From NCBI RefSeq assembly GCF_029623345.1, contig NZ_JAPYKH010000002.1, forward strand, positions 62,001 through 126,000: DNA of 64,000 nt, in the 5' to 3' direction. The number at the start of each line of letters is the position of its first letter. Positions within the stretch are counted from its first letter, which is position 1. The notes beneath the pieces were generated by a model that saw only the letters and a list, made by a program, of their open reading frames with translations, did not search any database and was not told where the DNA came from. The DNA comes from Sphingomonas phyllosphaerae (GTDB taxonomy: Bacteria; Pseudomonadota; Alphaproteobacteria; Sphingomonadales; Sphingomonadaceae). Position numbers and translations under genes: made by a program. Positions 43,921-52,746 of the stretch are shown in pieces.

Positions 43921-44943
43921 ATGGGCAGCGTCACGACGATAGGTCTCGATCTCGCAAAGAACGTGTTCCAGGTACATGGCGTCGATGCGGAGGGTGCGGC
44001 GGTGATCCGGCAGCGGCTGACGCGAGGGCGGATGCTGAAGTTCTTCGCCAAGCTGCTCCGGTGTCTGGTCGGCATCGAAGCATGCGCGACATCGCACTAC
44101 TGGGCGCGCGAGCTGGTGGCACTCGGCCACGACGTGAAGCTCATGCCGGCGCAGTATGTGAAGCCCTACGTCAAGCGGGGCAAGAACGACGCGGCCGATG
44201 CCGAGGCGATCTGCGAGGCAGTGACCCGGCCGACGATGCGCTTCGTCGGCATCAAGTCGCCGGAGCAACAGAGCGCCATGATGCTGCACCGTGTCCGCCT
44301 GATCCTCAACCGTCAGCGCACGCAGCTGTCCAACGCGATGCGCGCTCACCTGGCTGAGTTCGGCATCGCGGCGCCGATCGGCAGGAACGGCATCGACCAG
44401 CTCCTCGACGTGATCGCCGATCCTACCGACGAGCGTGTGCCGGCCGATGCCAGATCATGTCTGGAGATGCTGGCAGCTCAATTGCGTATGGTGAAAGAGC
44501 AGATCCTCGAGAATGACCGCCGCATTCTGGCGAGCGCGCGAGAGACCGAGCTCGGTCGCCGCCTGATGGAGATACCCGGTGTCGGTCCGCTGCTCGCCAG
44601 CGCAATAGTCGCCACCGTACCAGAACCAACGATCTTCCGCTCAGGCCGCGACCTCGCAGCGTGGATCGGGCTGGTGCCGCGGCAGAACTCGAGCGGCGGC
44701 AAGGAGCGGCTTGGTGGGATCACCAAGGCTGGGCATCAGTACCTGCGCCAGATGCTGATCGTCGGTGCGATGGCGGTGGTGCGCTACGCCGAGCGGAACG
44801 GAGCGAAGCGACCATGGCTCATGGAGTTGCTCGCACGTCGCACGGCCAAGGTCGCAGCTGTTGCGCTCGCCAACAGAAACGCCCGCACTATCTGGGCAAT
44901 GATGGCCAGCGGCGAGCGTTACCGCGAGCCGCAGGTCGCGTAA
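43921..44943 (+). CDS. IS110-family DEDD transposase
   Basis: A 340-residue recombinase. The N-terminal RuvC-like domain has GLDLAKNVFQVHG (first Asp), LVGIEACATSHYWAREL (Glu) and VKRGKNDAADAEAICEA (Asp pair). The C-terminal Tnp domain has IPGVGPLLASAIV and AAWIGLVPRQNSSGGKERLGGITKAG, with the serine used for strand exchange expected in this part. GGAAGGAG before the ATG at 43921 fixes the start, so codons upstream in the frame are not part of it. The gene appears intact. Confidence 0.92.
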   Translation: MGSVTTIGLDLAKNVFQVHGVDAEGAAVIRQRLTRGRMLKFFAKLLRCLVGIEACATSHYWARELVALGHDVKLMPAQYVKPYVKRGKNDAADAEAICEAVTRPTMRFVGIKSPEQQSAMMLHRVRLILNRQRTQLSNAMRAHLAEFGIAAPIGRNGIDQLLDVIADPTDERVPADARSCLEMLAAQLRMVKEQILENDRRILASARETELGRRLMEIPGVGPLLASAIVATVPEPTIFRSGRDLAAWIGLVPRQNSSGGKERLGGITKAGHQYLRQMLIVGAMAVVRYAERNGAKRPWLMELLARRTAKVAAVALANRNARTIWAMMASGERYREPQVA

Positions 44944-45236
44944 GGAACACGACGCGGGCAACTGCGCCTGACGAGGTTGGAAAGGGCGAACAGGAGCTAA
45001 TGCGACAAGCCGGTTGAACCGCCGGATCGGGAAAACCCACGATGACCCAGGCACCTCGAGTGCGTGCAATTGATCGGGACCCGAGACGCGCGAATGGCAT
45101 TATGGCCAGCGGCTATGTGCCGCACCAACAGGTCGGACACATGGCCGCACCAACTAGCAACGCTAGGCGAATGCTCGTACTTGCCAACGGAGGGCCGTCC
45201 ACACATGGGTCCACCCGATAGTAGGAGGTTGTCTCC

Positions 45237-47771
45237 TCAGAACCGTTTGCGAAGCGACACGGTGACGGTCCTTCCGAGCGGATCGATCAAATCGGTCTGG
45301 TACCGGTTCGGGGTAATCCCGCTGCCGTTCCGCACCTGCTGTCGGGAGTCGAGCAGGTTTGCGCCTTCCAGCCGCAGTTGCAGGTGTTTCGTCCAGGCTC
45401 GACCGGGGAGGAAGGCTGAGACCGGCACGTATCCGGAGAGAGCAACCTGGAAGATGGAGGCGAAGCGCAGGTCGTTGAGCCGACTATTGCCTCGAATGAG
45501 GCGTTCGCCGGCGTAGTAGAGGCCGAGCGTCCCGCCGTGGCCGCGCTTGTTGACTCCGGCGTAGGCATAGCCCGAGACGCGCGGCGCATAGCTCCCGATC
45601 GTGTCGCCGTTTAGCAGGTCCAGGAAGAAGGCTCCCTGGCGGAGCCGCAACCGGTCTTCGAAGGTGTAGGTCGGGACCAGCCCGAGATAATAGCTTAGGC
45701 GCTCGTCGCCGGGCGCGGTCGCGCCCTCGTTTGACGTTGGCGGAGGCCTGCCGATCCGGCCGCTCGAGGTCAGCGTCAGCTGTAGCTTGCGCTGTCGCTC
45801 GAGATTGAAGTTGATCGGGCGAAAGGTCACCGAGCGTAGGCGTCCAACGGCATCGCGGACGAACAGGTCTGGTACCAGCGCCTCGGCTCGCGGCGTGAGC
45901 GTCACCAGAACGCCGGTCTGGTCGCGGATCTGCGTCGCCTCGTACGACGCTCCTACACGCAGCTCGCTGTTCTGCCACGGCTTCCAGGTCAGGGAAAGCG
46001 ATCGCACGGTGCGACGGTCGGCCAGCAGGGCGGGGTTGCCGCTCCGCGACAGCGTCACCACAGTGGTGCGACCGCTGGCGAGATCGAAAAGCGGCACGTT
46101 CTCGAGCGTACGCGGCGGGGCGGACAGCTGGACCAGATCGGGCGCCGCTCGGCTTCGGCGCAGCGAGCCGATCAGTTGCAGTCCTCGGAAGGGAGTCCAG
46201 GCGAGCCCGAAGGTGTTGTCGGACAGGGTGCCGAAGCCCTCGACCTGGCGGACGTTCACCGACGCGTTCGCGGACACGTCTCCGATCGCCGCGAGCACGT
46301 TATTGGCGCGGGAGGCCAGCGGCAGGCTTAGCGCCAGACCGGCCTCGACCTGGTCCCGCCTCAGCCGGAGGTCAAAGGTGTCAACGCCGCGCAGCGAGGA
46401 GGCGGCGGACAACCGCGTTGCCTCGAACGTGGCGGTGACGGTCGCGCGGCCGGCGGGCAGGCGGAAGGGATCGTCGCTGGCGACGAGCTTGGCCGCGAGC
46501 GTGCGGGTACGCTGCCGAGTTCGATCGGTCAGCCGGTTCGCTAGCACCGCCGAGCTCAGTGGCGCGAAGGGATCAGCTCCCACGACGAGCGCGCCCTGCG
46601 CGCCGGATAGGTCAATTGCACGCTCGGTGACACCGCTCTGGACGGTCTGGTTCAGCGCGACGGTGGCGTCCCACTGCCAGCCCGCAAGGGCGCCGCGCAG
46701 CATCGCGCCGACCGCGAGCGTGGTGCGCCCGTCGAGCACATGGAGCGGGGGCGCTTCGGTGAGGAAGCGGTTCAGCACCACCGGCCCGGCGAAAGGCGAG
46801 TAGCGGTCGCTCGTCGGAACGATCAGCGAGGCAGAGGCCGGTCCTGCCAGCGAGTGATCGCGGCTGTGCTCAAGCGACAGCGACAGCGATCCGCCCAGCG
46901 TCGCGCCGACACGACCGCCCAGCACCGCCTCGCCCTTGATCGTGTCGTTGGCGGGCGCGAGCGTGAGGGTGCGTCCGTAATCGAACAGGCGCGGGCGATT
47001 GGCCGCCGCGGCATAGCCCGCAAGGGTGCCGCGCGCGCGGGGGTTGGCCGGAACCGGCGCGATCAGAACCGGGCCCCCCGCCAGCGTGGACAAGGCCGGG
47101 TCGATCGCACCCCCGTCAAGGCCGGTGACGTTCCCCAGCGCGTCGAACGGAACATCGGGGTCGGGCTGAAGGCTGCGATCGGACCAGTACAGCGGATCGG
47201 AGCGGGTGTAGTCCAGATTGGCGGTGAGCCGTGCGTCGTCCCGCAGCCGGGTGTACCCCGTGCGAGCATTGATCGTCCCGCGCCCGGTCGGCAGCGTCGA
47301 TCCCAGCGCCGTGCGCGCTTCCACCTGCGTGAAGCGGCGCTTCGTGATGTAGTTCACCACGCGTCGCGAGGGGGGAAAGCCGTACCGCAACGCCGCCGGC
47401 TCGGGCAGGATCTCGATCTTCTCGATCGCCTCGGGCGGGAGCGACTGGATCTCCTGATAGCCCGAGACGCGTTGCGCGTTGAGCAGAAGGATCGGCGCTG
47501 ATCCGTCGGCGGAGCGAGTCTGGTCCTGGATGGCGCGGTTCACCTCGTCCAGGCTCTGCGCGCCGAGCGCGGCGATGGCGTTTGCGTCCAGCTCCGCGAG
47601 CGGGGCGATGTCGGCGACGGCCGAGCCGCGGCGGCCCACGACGACGATGTCCGGTGCGGCGTCGATGGTGGCGGCCGGCCGCTCGGAAGGTACCTCCTGC
47701 GCGAAGGCATCGGTCGCGTGGACCCCGACCCAGCTCACCGCCAGCAGGGATGCCGTCCGGTACCGCCTCAC
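45237..47771 (-). CDS. TonB-dependent receptor plug/barrel protein
   Basis: An 844-residue receptor with a signal peptide (RYRTASLLAVSWVGVHATDAFA). The plug carries APILLLNAQRVSGYQEIQ, LPPEAIEKIEILPEPAALRYGF and VVNYITKRRF; the barrel ends with DPLGRTVTVSLRKRF and a C-terminal phenylalanine. It belongs with the receptor at 60700, which shares these motifs. The start is GTG at 47771, overlapping the last codon of the acyltransferase as GTGA, with GGAGG just upstream. It is the last gene of a PadR-membrane protein-acyltransferase-receptor operon. Substrate unknown. Confidence 0.85.
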   Translation of the reverse strand: MRRYRTASLLAVSWVGVHATDAFAQEVPSERPAATIDAAPDIVVVGRRGSAVADIAPLAELDANAIAALGAQSLDEVNRAIQDQTRSADGSAPILLLNAQRVSGYQEIQSLPPEAIEKIEILPEPAALRYGFPPSRRVVNYITKRRFTQVEARTALGSTLPTGRGTINARTGYTRLRDDARLTANLDYTRSDPLYWSDRSLQPDPDVPFDALGNVTGLDGGAIDPALSTLAGGPVLIAPVPANPRARGTLAGYAAAANRPRLFDYGRTLTLAPANDTIKGEAVLGGRVGATLGGSLSLSLEHSRDHSLAGPASASLIVPTSDRYSPFAGPVVLNRFLTEAPPLHVLDGRTTLAVGAMLRGALAGWQWDATVALNQTVQSGVTERAIDLSGAQGALVVGADPFAPLSSAVLANRLTDRTRQRTRTLAAKLVASDDPFRLPAGRATVTATFEATRLSAASSLRGVDTFDLRLRRDQVEAGLALSLPLASRANNVLAAIGDVSANASVNVRQVEGFGTLSDNTFGLAWTPFRGLQLIGSLRRSRAAPDLVQLSAPPRTLENVPLFDLASGRTTVVTLSRSGNPALLADRRTVRSLSLTWKPWQNSELRVGASYEATQIRDQTGVLVTLTPRAEALVPDLFVRDAVGRLRSVTFRPINFNLERQRKLQLTLTSSGRIGRPPPTSNEGATAPGDERLSYYLGLVPTYTFEDRLRLRQGAFFLDLLNGDTIGSYAPRVSGYAYAGVNKRGHGGTLGLYYAGERLIRGNSRLNDLRFASIFQVALSGYVPVSAFLPGRAWTKHLQLRLEGANLLDSRQQVRNGSGITPNRYQTDLIDPLGRTVTVSLRKRF

Positions 47772-48873
47772 ATACCCTCCGTCGGCAACGCTCCATTCGC
47801 CGTCGCCCCGCTCGGCGGTGGCGCGTTGCCGATCAGCCGGCGCCGCATGAAGCGGAGCAAGGGCGCCTCGATCAGGCGCAGAACGCCAACGACGCGCCGA
47901 TGGTGATCGCCAGCAGAAGGATGAAGATGGCGAAGCGCCGGGCGTATGACCCGGGCGCGACGGGCAGTACGAAGGAGAAGACGATCGGGTGAAGCAGATA
48001 CAGCGCGTAGGAAGCTGCACCCAGCGCGAGGACGGGCCGGCTCCGCAATGCGAGTCCTGCGCGCTCGAGCTGCACCAGTCCCAGCACGACCGCGGCGGCA
48101 GGCAGGCCGAGTGCCGCCACCCGGATCTGGCCGGCAGCGCCGCCGTCCCGCCCGTGTAGGCCGGGTTCCAATAGGTAAGGTAGCGCCGCCGCTACGAGCA
48201 CCAGCGCCAGAGCCGCGCCAGGCGGAAAAGGCGTAGGTCGCCGGTCGACCCATAAGAAGGTCGCCAGTCCGAAGGCAAACTCGATCAGCAATGGCCAGTC
48301 ACGCTGGGCAACGCCGATCAGCCGTCCACCATAAGCCACCACGAGCAATGCTGCGATAGCGAGGAACGGCGCGTGGCGTGGCCCAGCGCGCAGCGCGCCG
48401 GCGTACAGCAGATAGAAGACCAGCACATAGACGAGCGTCCAGCCGACGAAGAGGAGGGGTGGCCGGCCGTCCGTGCCGTGCAGGAACAGCAGCGATCGGC
48501 CGAGCCAGCCGAGCGCGACCTCAGTAGGCATGGCGATGAGCACGATCACGCCGAACAGGCCGGTCGCGATCCAGTAAGCCGGCAGGACCCTGATCGCACG
48601 GTGCATCAGAAAGCCGTGGTGCCCGGCCCTGGTGCTCCACGCGATGATGAAGCCGCTGAGCACGAAGAACAGGTCGACGCCGAAGCTGCCGTAAGGCCAC
48701 GGCACTGATGCGGCCGGGATCAGCGCGAAGTGGAAGGTGGCCACGCTGACCGCCGCATAGCCTCGAAGGGCCTGCAGGTTGTAGAAGAGGTCGGGAGACG
48801 TGGAAGCATGGCACGTCGCTGCGGGAATAGGTGAAGGTGGCAGCCGGAGGAGGCCTTCACCTCGCCGTCTCAC
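47768..48873 (-). CDS. Acyltransferase-3 family membrane protein, frameshifted near its end
   Basis: A polytopic O-acyltransferase with the family start NLQALRGYAAVSVATFHFALIP (histidine H in FHF), FFVLSGFIIAWS and about ten helices. The GTG at 48873 overlaps the upstream stop (GTGA). In the present sequence the frame ends at 47872 (GASLAFCA, 333 residues). One missing C near 47882 would continue into RLIEAPLLRFMRRRL and end at 47768, exactly overlapping the receptor start; this gives 368 residues and the normal family C-terminus. It probably modifies a surface polysaccharide. Confidence 0.75.
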
Positions 48874-49514
48874 GTCGTCTGGCCGGTCGAGTGATTCTCT
48901 TCCGCCGCATCGTGCAAGCGACGCAGCACCGCGATGGCCACGGCCTCGATCACCAAGGTGAGGGCGGGCAGCAAGACGCAGGTGCCGTCTAGCAGGATCA
49001 GGCCAGCCGACGTGGCCAGCGTGACGGTCGCCGCCGCGCCGAACCGCTGGGCGGCAGCCGTCCGTGTCCAGTCTCGCTCCGCCGCGAACCATGCAACCAG
49101 CACGTCGCTTGCGATGCGCAGCAACACGATCAGCGTGAGCGCCGGCATCGCGGCGGCGTTGCCGGCGTTCAGCCAAGGCACGAGCATCTGAACTTCCGCG
49201 AACGAGCTCATAGCTTCGGTGTCATAGGGAAGGAGGTAAGGGTAGCCGGCGAGCACGCCGGCCAGCAGCAGCGCCGCCGCGGGCAGGATCAGTCCCAGCA
49301 CCAAGGTGTAGCTGGCCAGCACGAGCCGCCCCTCGACGTGGGCCGGTAGTTCGCGCCAGGCCGTCAACAAGCAACCGGCGGCGAAGGACAGGCCTTGGCC
49401 TTCCGCCATTGCCTCTTCCAATTCGGCTTCCATCGCCAGCGTCCAGCCACGGCGATGCGGACCCAGGCTCGCGGTCGCCAACGCCATCACCATGCGTGAC
49501 AGCGAAGCGCTCAT
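48870..49514 (-). CDS. Four-helix membrane protein encoded with PadR
   Basis: A 214-residue protein. A charged N-terminus (WTLAMEAELEEAMAEGQGLSFAAGCLLTAWRELP) is followed by about four hydrophobic segments: LASYTLVLGLILPAAALLLAGV, NAAAMPALTLIVLLRIASDVLV, ATVTLATSAGLILL and ALTLVIEAVAIAVL. Proteins of this look are usually encoded right behind a PadR gene. ATGA overlap with padR sets the start at 49514; its own stop overlaps the acyltransferase start. Function unknown, perhaps a sensor or permease-like partner. Confidence 0.7.
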   Translation of the reverse strand: MSASLSRMVMALATASLGPHRRGWTLAMEAELEEAMAEGQGLSFAAGCLLTAWRELPAHVEGRLVLASYTLVLGLILPAAALLLAGVLAGYPYLLPYDTEAMSSFAEVQMLVPWLNAGNAAAMPALTLIVLLRIASDVLVAWFAAERDWTRTAAAQRFGAAATVTLATSAGLILLDGTCVLLPALTLVIEAVAIAVLRRLHDAAEENHSTGQTT

Positions 49515-49813
49515 GCCGGGAGAGCCGGGAGACGGGAGAGCGGGAGATCGTTCGTCGCGCCGCGCGCCAGCGCCAGCCCCTGTGCGGTCAGTCGATAGGC
49601 GTGACGCGGCGGCCGACCCATCACGATCGGCTCGCGCCATTCCGCCTCGACCAAGCCCTGGTCGGTCATCCGCATCAGGAGCGGGTAGAGCGAGCCTGAT
49701 TTCAGTCCCGTGACCTTCATCAGCTCATAGCCGTGCGTCCATCCCGGTGCCTCCTCAGACAGCGCCAGGAGGAGTGCGATCATTTGCGGCGAGGGACGAC
49801 GAGATCGAACCAT
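49511..49813 (-). CDS. PadR-family transcriptional regulator
   Basis: A 100-residue winged-HTH protein: SPQMIALLLALSEEAPGWTHGYELMK (H1-H2), the recognition part TGLKSGSLYPLLMRMTDQGLVEAEW and the wing GRPPRHAYRLTAQG. It has only a short C-terminal tail, so dimerisation is minimal, as in the small PadR-s2 type. The ATG at 49813 is preferred over 49828 because the latter lies inside a perfect TACATATGTA palindrome that may be its own operator. It leads the operon that ends with a TonB receptor. Confidence 0.85.
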   Translation of the reverse strand: MVRSRRPSPQMIALLLALSEEAPGWTHGYELMKVTGLKSGSLYPLLMRMTDQGLVEAEWREPIVMGRPPRHAYRLTAQGLALARGATNDLPLSRLPALPA

Positions 49814-49823
49814 GTGGTTCTCA

Positions 49824-49833
49824 TACATATGTA
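49824..49833. promoter_or_regulatory. Candidate PadR operator
   Basis: The perfect palindrome TACATATGTA lies 10 bases upstream of the preferred padR start. PadR regulators bind AT-rich dyads of the ATGT/ACAT kind and often repress themselves. Length is short, so this is a suggestion. Confidence 0.35.
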
Positions 49834-50476
49834 GAGTTATGACTGCAAGCCCGCTTACTTCACCAGCGGTCGGCGTTCGCCGTCGGCAAGTTCATGCGCC
49901 TCCCAGCGCCCTCGCTTGGCGTATGAAGGGACGTCCGTTCTCTATAAGGAAGGAGGTCAGGCCCGGGTCCTCAGCTTAGGAAGCGTGACGGCCTCAAGCG
50001 CTCACTCGTGGACATCACTCCCCTAAGGTGCAGGTCCCAGAAGCCGACACTCTGCTCCTAGCGTGATGACAAAGTCGCGGATCCGCCGGGTGAGTCAGGT
50101 TCGCCCGTCGGCCAAGGCACGCTTCATAGTCCGAGATGCCGACGTCGGACTCCTCACGTTCTCTCGGCGACTCGCGGAGGTGCTTACAGGCCTGCCGAGC
50201 GGATCTGATTGCGGCAGGCTCGCTTCCCTCCGAGGCATCGCGGGAAACGTTCCGGTTGCTGGCTTCGTCTGAACCTAACGAGCAAGCGGTCAGCGCCACC
50301 GGTGAGCAAAGGAGCGTAAGGGAGCGCAACGTCCGGTTGCAATCAGCAGTCGCTGAGTCGGTCAAGGTTCGTTCTTATCTCGTAGTAGCCGCCGCGCGGA
50401 CATCCGATCGGCTCGAAGCAATTCACCGAATTCTGCCTTGGCTTGCATCGTCGCGCCGCGTGCCGACATCGGTGTG
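49834..50476. other. Intergenic region, upstream sides of padR and the serine hydrolase
   Basis: About 640 bases. Besides the padR promoter it holds one possible small lipoprotein frame on the minus strand (50015-50329). No other feature is seen. Confidence 0.4.
50015..50329 (-). CDS. Possible small lipoprotein
   Basis: A frame starting with TTG at 50329 reads LRSLTLLCSPVALTACSLG, a plausible lipoprotein signal with lipobox LTAC. Further on ARQACKHLRESPREREESD and YEACLGRR give a cysteine pair as in short exported proteins. No binding site or family supports it, and the frame stays open upstream to 50365. Listed because the region is otherwise empty. Confidence 0.3.
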   Translation of the reverse strand: MRSLTLLCSPVALTACSLGSDEASNRNVSRDASEGSEPAAIRSARQACKHLRESPREREESDVGISDYEACLGRRANLTHPADPRLCHHARSRVSASGTCTLGE

Positions 50477-51517
50477 ATGAAGTTTGTCGCCTTGTGCCTG
50501 ATGTTCCTTGCTGCCTGCGACAGCGCGCCGACGACTGCATGTTCCCAGCCGATGGTCGCCGTGCGAACAACCGGCGTCGGTGCCGTAGACTTAGGCGCGG
50601 CCGTCGATGCTGCCAGCCGTCTGCCAAGACTCCGCTCGCTGCTGGTGCTGCGCGACGGCGAGACGATGGCGGCGCGCGTCTTCAATGATGGGCCGCCGCT
50701 GAACCGGCCGGTCAACATCAAGTCGGCGTCGAAGTCGGTGATGTCGGCGTTGATCGGGATCGCGATCGAGCGCGGCGTCCTTGCCGGCGTCGATCAGCCC
50801 GTGCTGCCGCTGCTGCGCTCCGAGGCGCCGCGCGAGCCCGATCCTAGGCTCGCGCGAGTGACCGTCGGTAACCTGTTGTCTATGCAGGCGGGGCTCGAGA
50901 GGACGTCGGGCGAGAACTACGGTCGCTGGGTCTCGAGCAGTAATTGGGTACGCTACGCTCTGTCACGGACCTTCGTCGCAGAGCCCGGCACGGACATGCT
51001 GTACTCGACCGGTTCCACCCACCTGCTCTCAGCGGCGCTCACGCGGGCCACCGGCCGCAGCACGCTGGCGAACGCTCGCGCCTGGCTCGGCGAGCCGCTC
51101 GGCATCACGATCCCACCGTGGCCTGCAGATCCGCAAGGCATCCACTTCGGCGGCAACGAGATGCGCTTGTCGCCGCGCGCGCTCGCTCGGTTCGGCGAGC
51201 TGTACCGCCGCGGCGGCGAGATCGACGGGCGTCGGATCGTGTCGGCTAAGTGGATCGAGCAGAGCTGGACGCCGCGCACCGTCTCGCCGTGGAGCGGGCT
51301 GGCCTACGGCTACGGCTGGTTCCTCACCGACATGCGAGGACATGCCGTGCGTTTCGCATGGGGTTACGGCGGGCAGATGGTCTATGTCATTCCCGATCTA
51401 CAGCTGACCATCGTGATGACCTCGGACCCGAACGGGACCCGCGACACTGGCCACATCGACGCGCTCCATCGTTTGGTCGCCGATCACCTCGTTCCTGCCG
51501 CCGAGCGCGGCGCGTAG
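50477..51517 (+). CDS. Serine hydrolase / class C beta-lactamase-like lipoprotein
   Basis: A 346-residue protein with a lipobox (MFLAACDS), so it is probably membrane-anchored in the periplasm. The catalytic SxxK is SASK at about residue 83, LLSMQAGLER follows as in the beta-lactamase-like family, and YSTGSTHLLS replaces the usual Y-x-N. GYGYGWF and AWGYGGQMVYV near the end are typical of the esterase/peptidase members. The ATG at 50477 is chosen since the lipobox depends on it. The MBL gene follows directly. Confidence 0.85.
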   Translation: MKFVALCLMFLAACDSAPTTACSQPMVAVRTTGVGAVDLGAAVDAASRLPRLRSLLVLRDGETMAARVFNDGPPLNRPVNIKSASKSVMSALIGIAIERGVLAGVDQPVLPLLRSEAPREPDPRLARVTVGNLLSMQAGLERTSGENYGRWVSSSNWVRYALSRTFVAEPGTDMLYSTGSTHLLSAALTRATGRSTLANARAWLGEPLGITIPPWPADPQGIHFGGNEMRLSPRALARFGELYRRGGEIDGRRIVSAKWIEQSWTPRTVSPWSGLAYGYGWFLTDMRGHAVRFAWGYGGQMVYVIPDLQLTIVMTSDPNGTRDTGHIDALHRLVADHLVPAAERGA

Positions 51518-52582
51518 GTGGGAAGGATCGACTTCCGCGGACAAGAGGGTCTCGGTATTCAAGGGCACGTGACGAAAAACCGCTATTACTCAGGCCCGCC
51601 GAGCGACCATTACGACGGCGCGCGCTTCTTCAACCCGGGGCAGGAGATGACCGACCGCGGGTTGCGGGACATGCTGCGCTGGAAGCTCGGCGGCGCGGCG
51701 AAGCGATGGCCGAAAGTCATACCGGTCACCCAAACGGTTCCGGACGACCGCATCTCTGGCATTCGCGTCACCATGGTGGGCCACGCTTCGCTGCTCATCC
51801 AGGCGGCAGGGCTCAACATATTGACCGATCCTGTCTGGTCGGACCGTGCCAGCCCCTTCACGTGGGCGGGGCCGAAGCGTGTGACCGCACCAGGGATCGC
51901 CTTAGAGCGCCTCCCGCCGATCGACGCGATTCTGATCAGCCATTGCCACTACGACCACATGGACATGGCCACGCTCCAGCGGTTGCACGCCGCGCATGCG
52001 CCGGTGATGGCGATGCCGCTCGGCAACGACGCAATCGTACGTGCCGCGATCCCTGATGCGCGCTGTGTCACCGGCGATTGGTGGGACACGATCGTGCTCG
52101 GCGGTGGTGTGACCACGACGCTCACGCCAGCCTATCACTGGGCCAATCGCTGGCCGTCGGACGTTCGCATGGCGCTGTGGGCGGGCCACTATCTCACGAC
52201 ACCCGCAGGCTCGATCTGGTTTGCCGGCGACACCGGCTACGGCGACGGCAAGATCTTCGGCGACATCGGCGCGCGACTGCCCGCACCCGATGTCGGGCTT
52301 ATCCCGATCGGCGCCTATGAGCCACGCTGGTTCATGGCGGCGCAGCACGTCGACCCTGGCGAAGCGGTCCGCATCTTCCGTGACGTTCGTGCGAAACAGG
52401 CGCTCGGAATCCATTGGGGGACATTCCAACTGACGGACGAGGGGCGCGAGGCGCCCCGACTTGCGCTTGCGACCGCTCTCTCGACCGCCGGTATCGCACC
52501 CCGCAGGTTCGTCGCGGCGCAACCCGGTGCAGTGTACGACATCGCGGCCGGCGATAGCGACGAACGCGACGCGACGACGTAG
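51518..52582 (+). CDS. MBL-fold metallohydrolase (NAPE-PLD/UlaG-like)
   Basis: A 354-residue hydrolase without signal peptide. Metal ligands are in HCHYDHMD, later YHW and GDTGYG, and a final HWG. The start SDHYDGARFFNP, MVGHASLLIQ and TDPVWSDRASPFTWAGPKR are typical of the group related to NAPE-hydrolysing phospholipase D. The GTG directly after the serine hydrolase stop (TAG-GTG) suggests coupling. It may act on phospholipid-like or amide substrates; this is from the family only. Confidence 0.88.
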   Translation: MGRIDFRGQEGLGIQGHVTKNRYYSGPPSDHYDGARFFNPGQEMTDRGLRDMLRWKLGGAAKRWPKVIPVTQTVPDDRISGIRVTMVGHASLLIQAAGLNILTDPVWSDRASPFTWAGPKRVTAPGIALERLPPIDAILISHCHYDHMDMATLQRLHAAHAPVMAMPLGNDAIVRAAIPDARCVTGDWWDTIVLGGGVTTTLTPAYHWANRWPSDVRMALWAGHYLTTPAGSIWFAGDTGYGDGKIFGDIGARLPAPDVGLIPIGAYEPRWFMAAQHVDPGEAVRIFRDVRAKQALGIHWGTFQLTDEGREAPRLALATALSTAGIAPRRFVAAQPGAVYDIAAGDSDERDATT

Positions 52583-52746
52583 GGCCGCGGCAGACACCCG
52601 TGCGGGTCGCGGTCAAGCAGACCCTTCGCGTCAGCACTCGATCGAGAAGCGTCTGGTGGCTCATCGGCAAGGTAGAGAGCTCGCTGGACGTCCGCTGACG
52701 GTCAAGCGTCGGTCCGGAGGACCAAGCGACTGCGACGTGGATCGAG

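Larger units (their letters stand above)
43840..45074 (+). mobile_element. IS110-family insertion sequence (limits approximate)
   Basis: The transposase gene is flanked by an imperfect 18-base direct repeat (CGAGTGACCGCAATTGAT at 43840-43857 and CGAGTGCGTGCAATTGAT at 45057-45074, 15 of 18 equal), which I use as working limits. IS110 elements have no clear terminal inverted repeats and insert at sites chosen by a bridge RNA encoded in their non-coding end. The 130 bases after the gene and the structured stretch before it are the candidate RNA regions. True ends may lie a few bases to tens of bases away. Confidence 0.6.
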
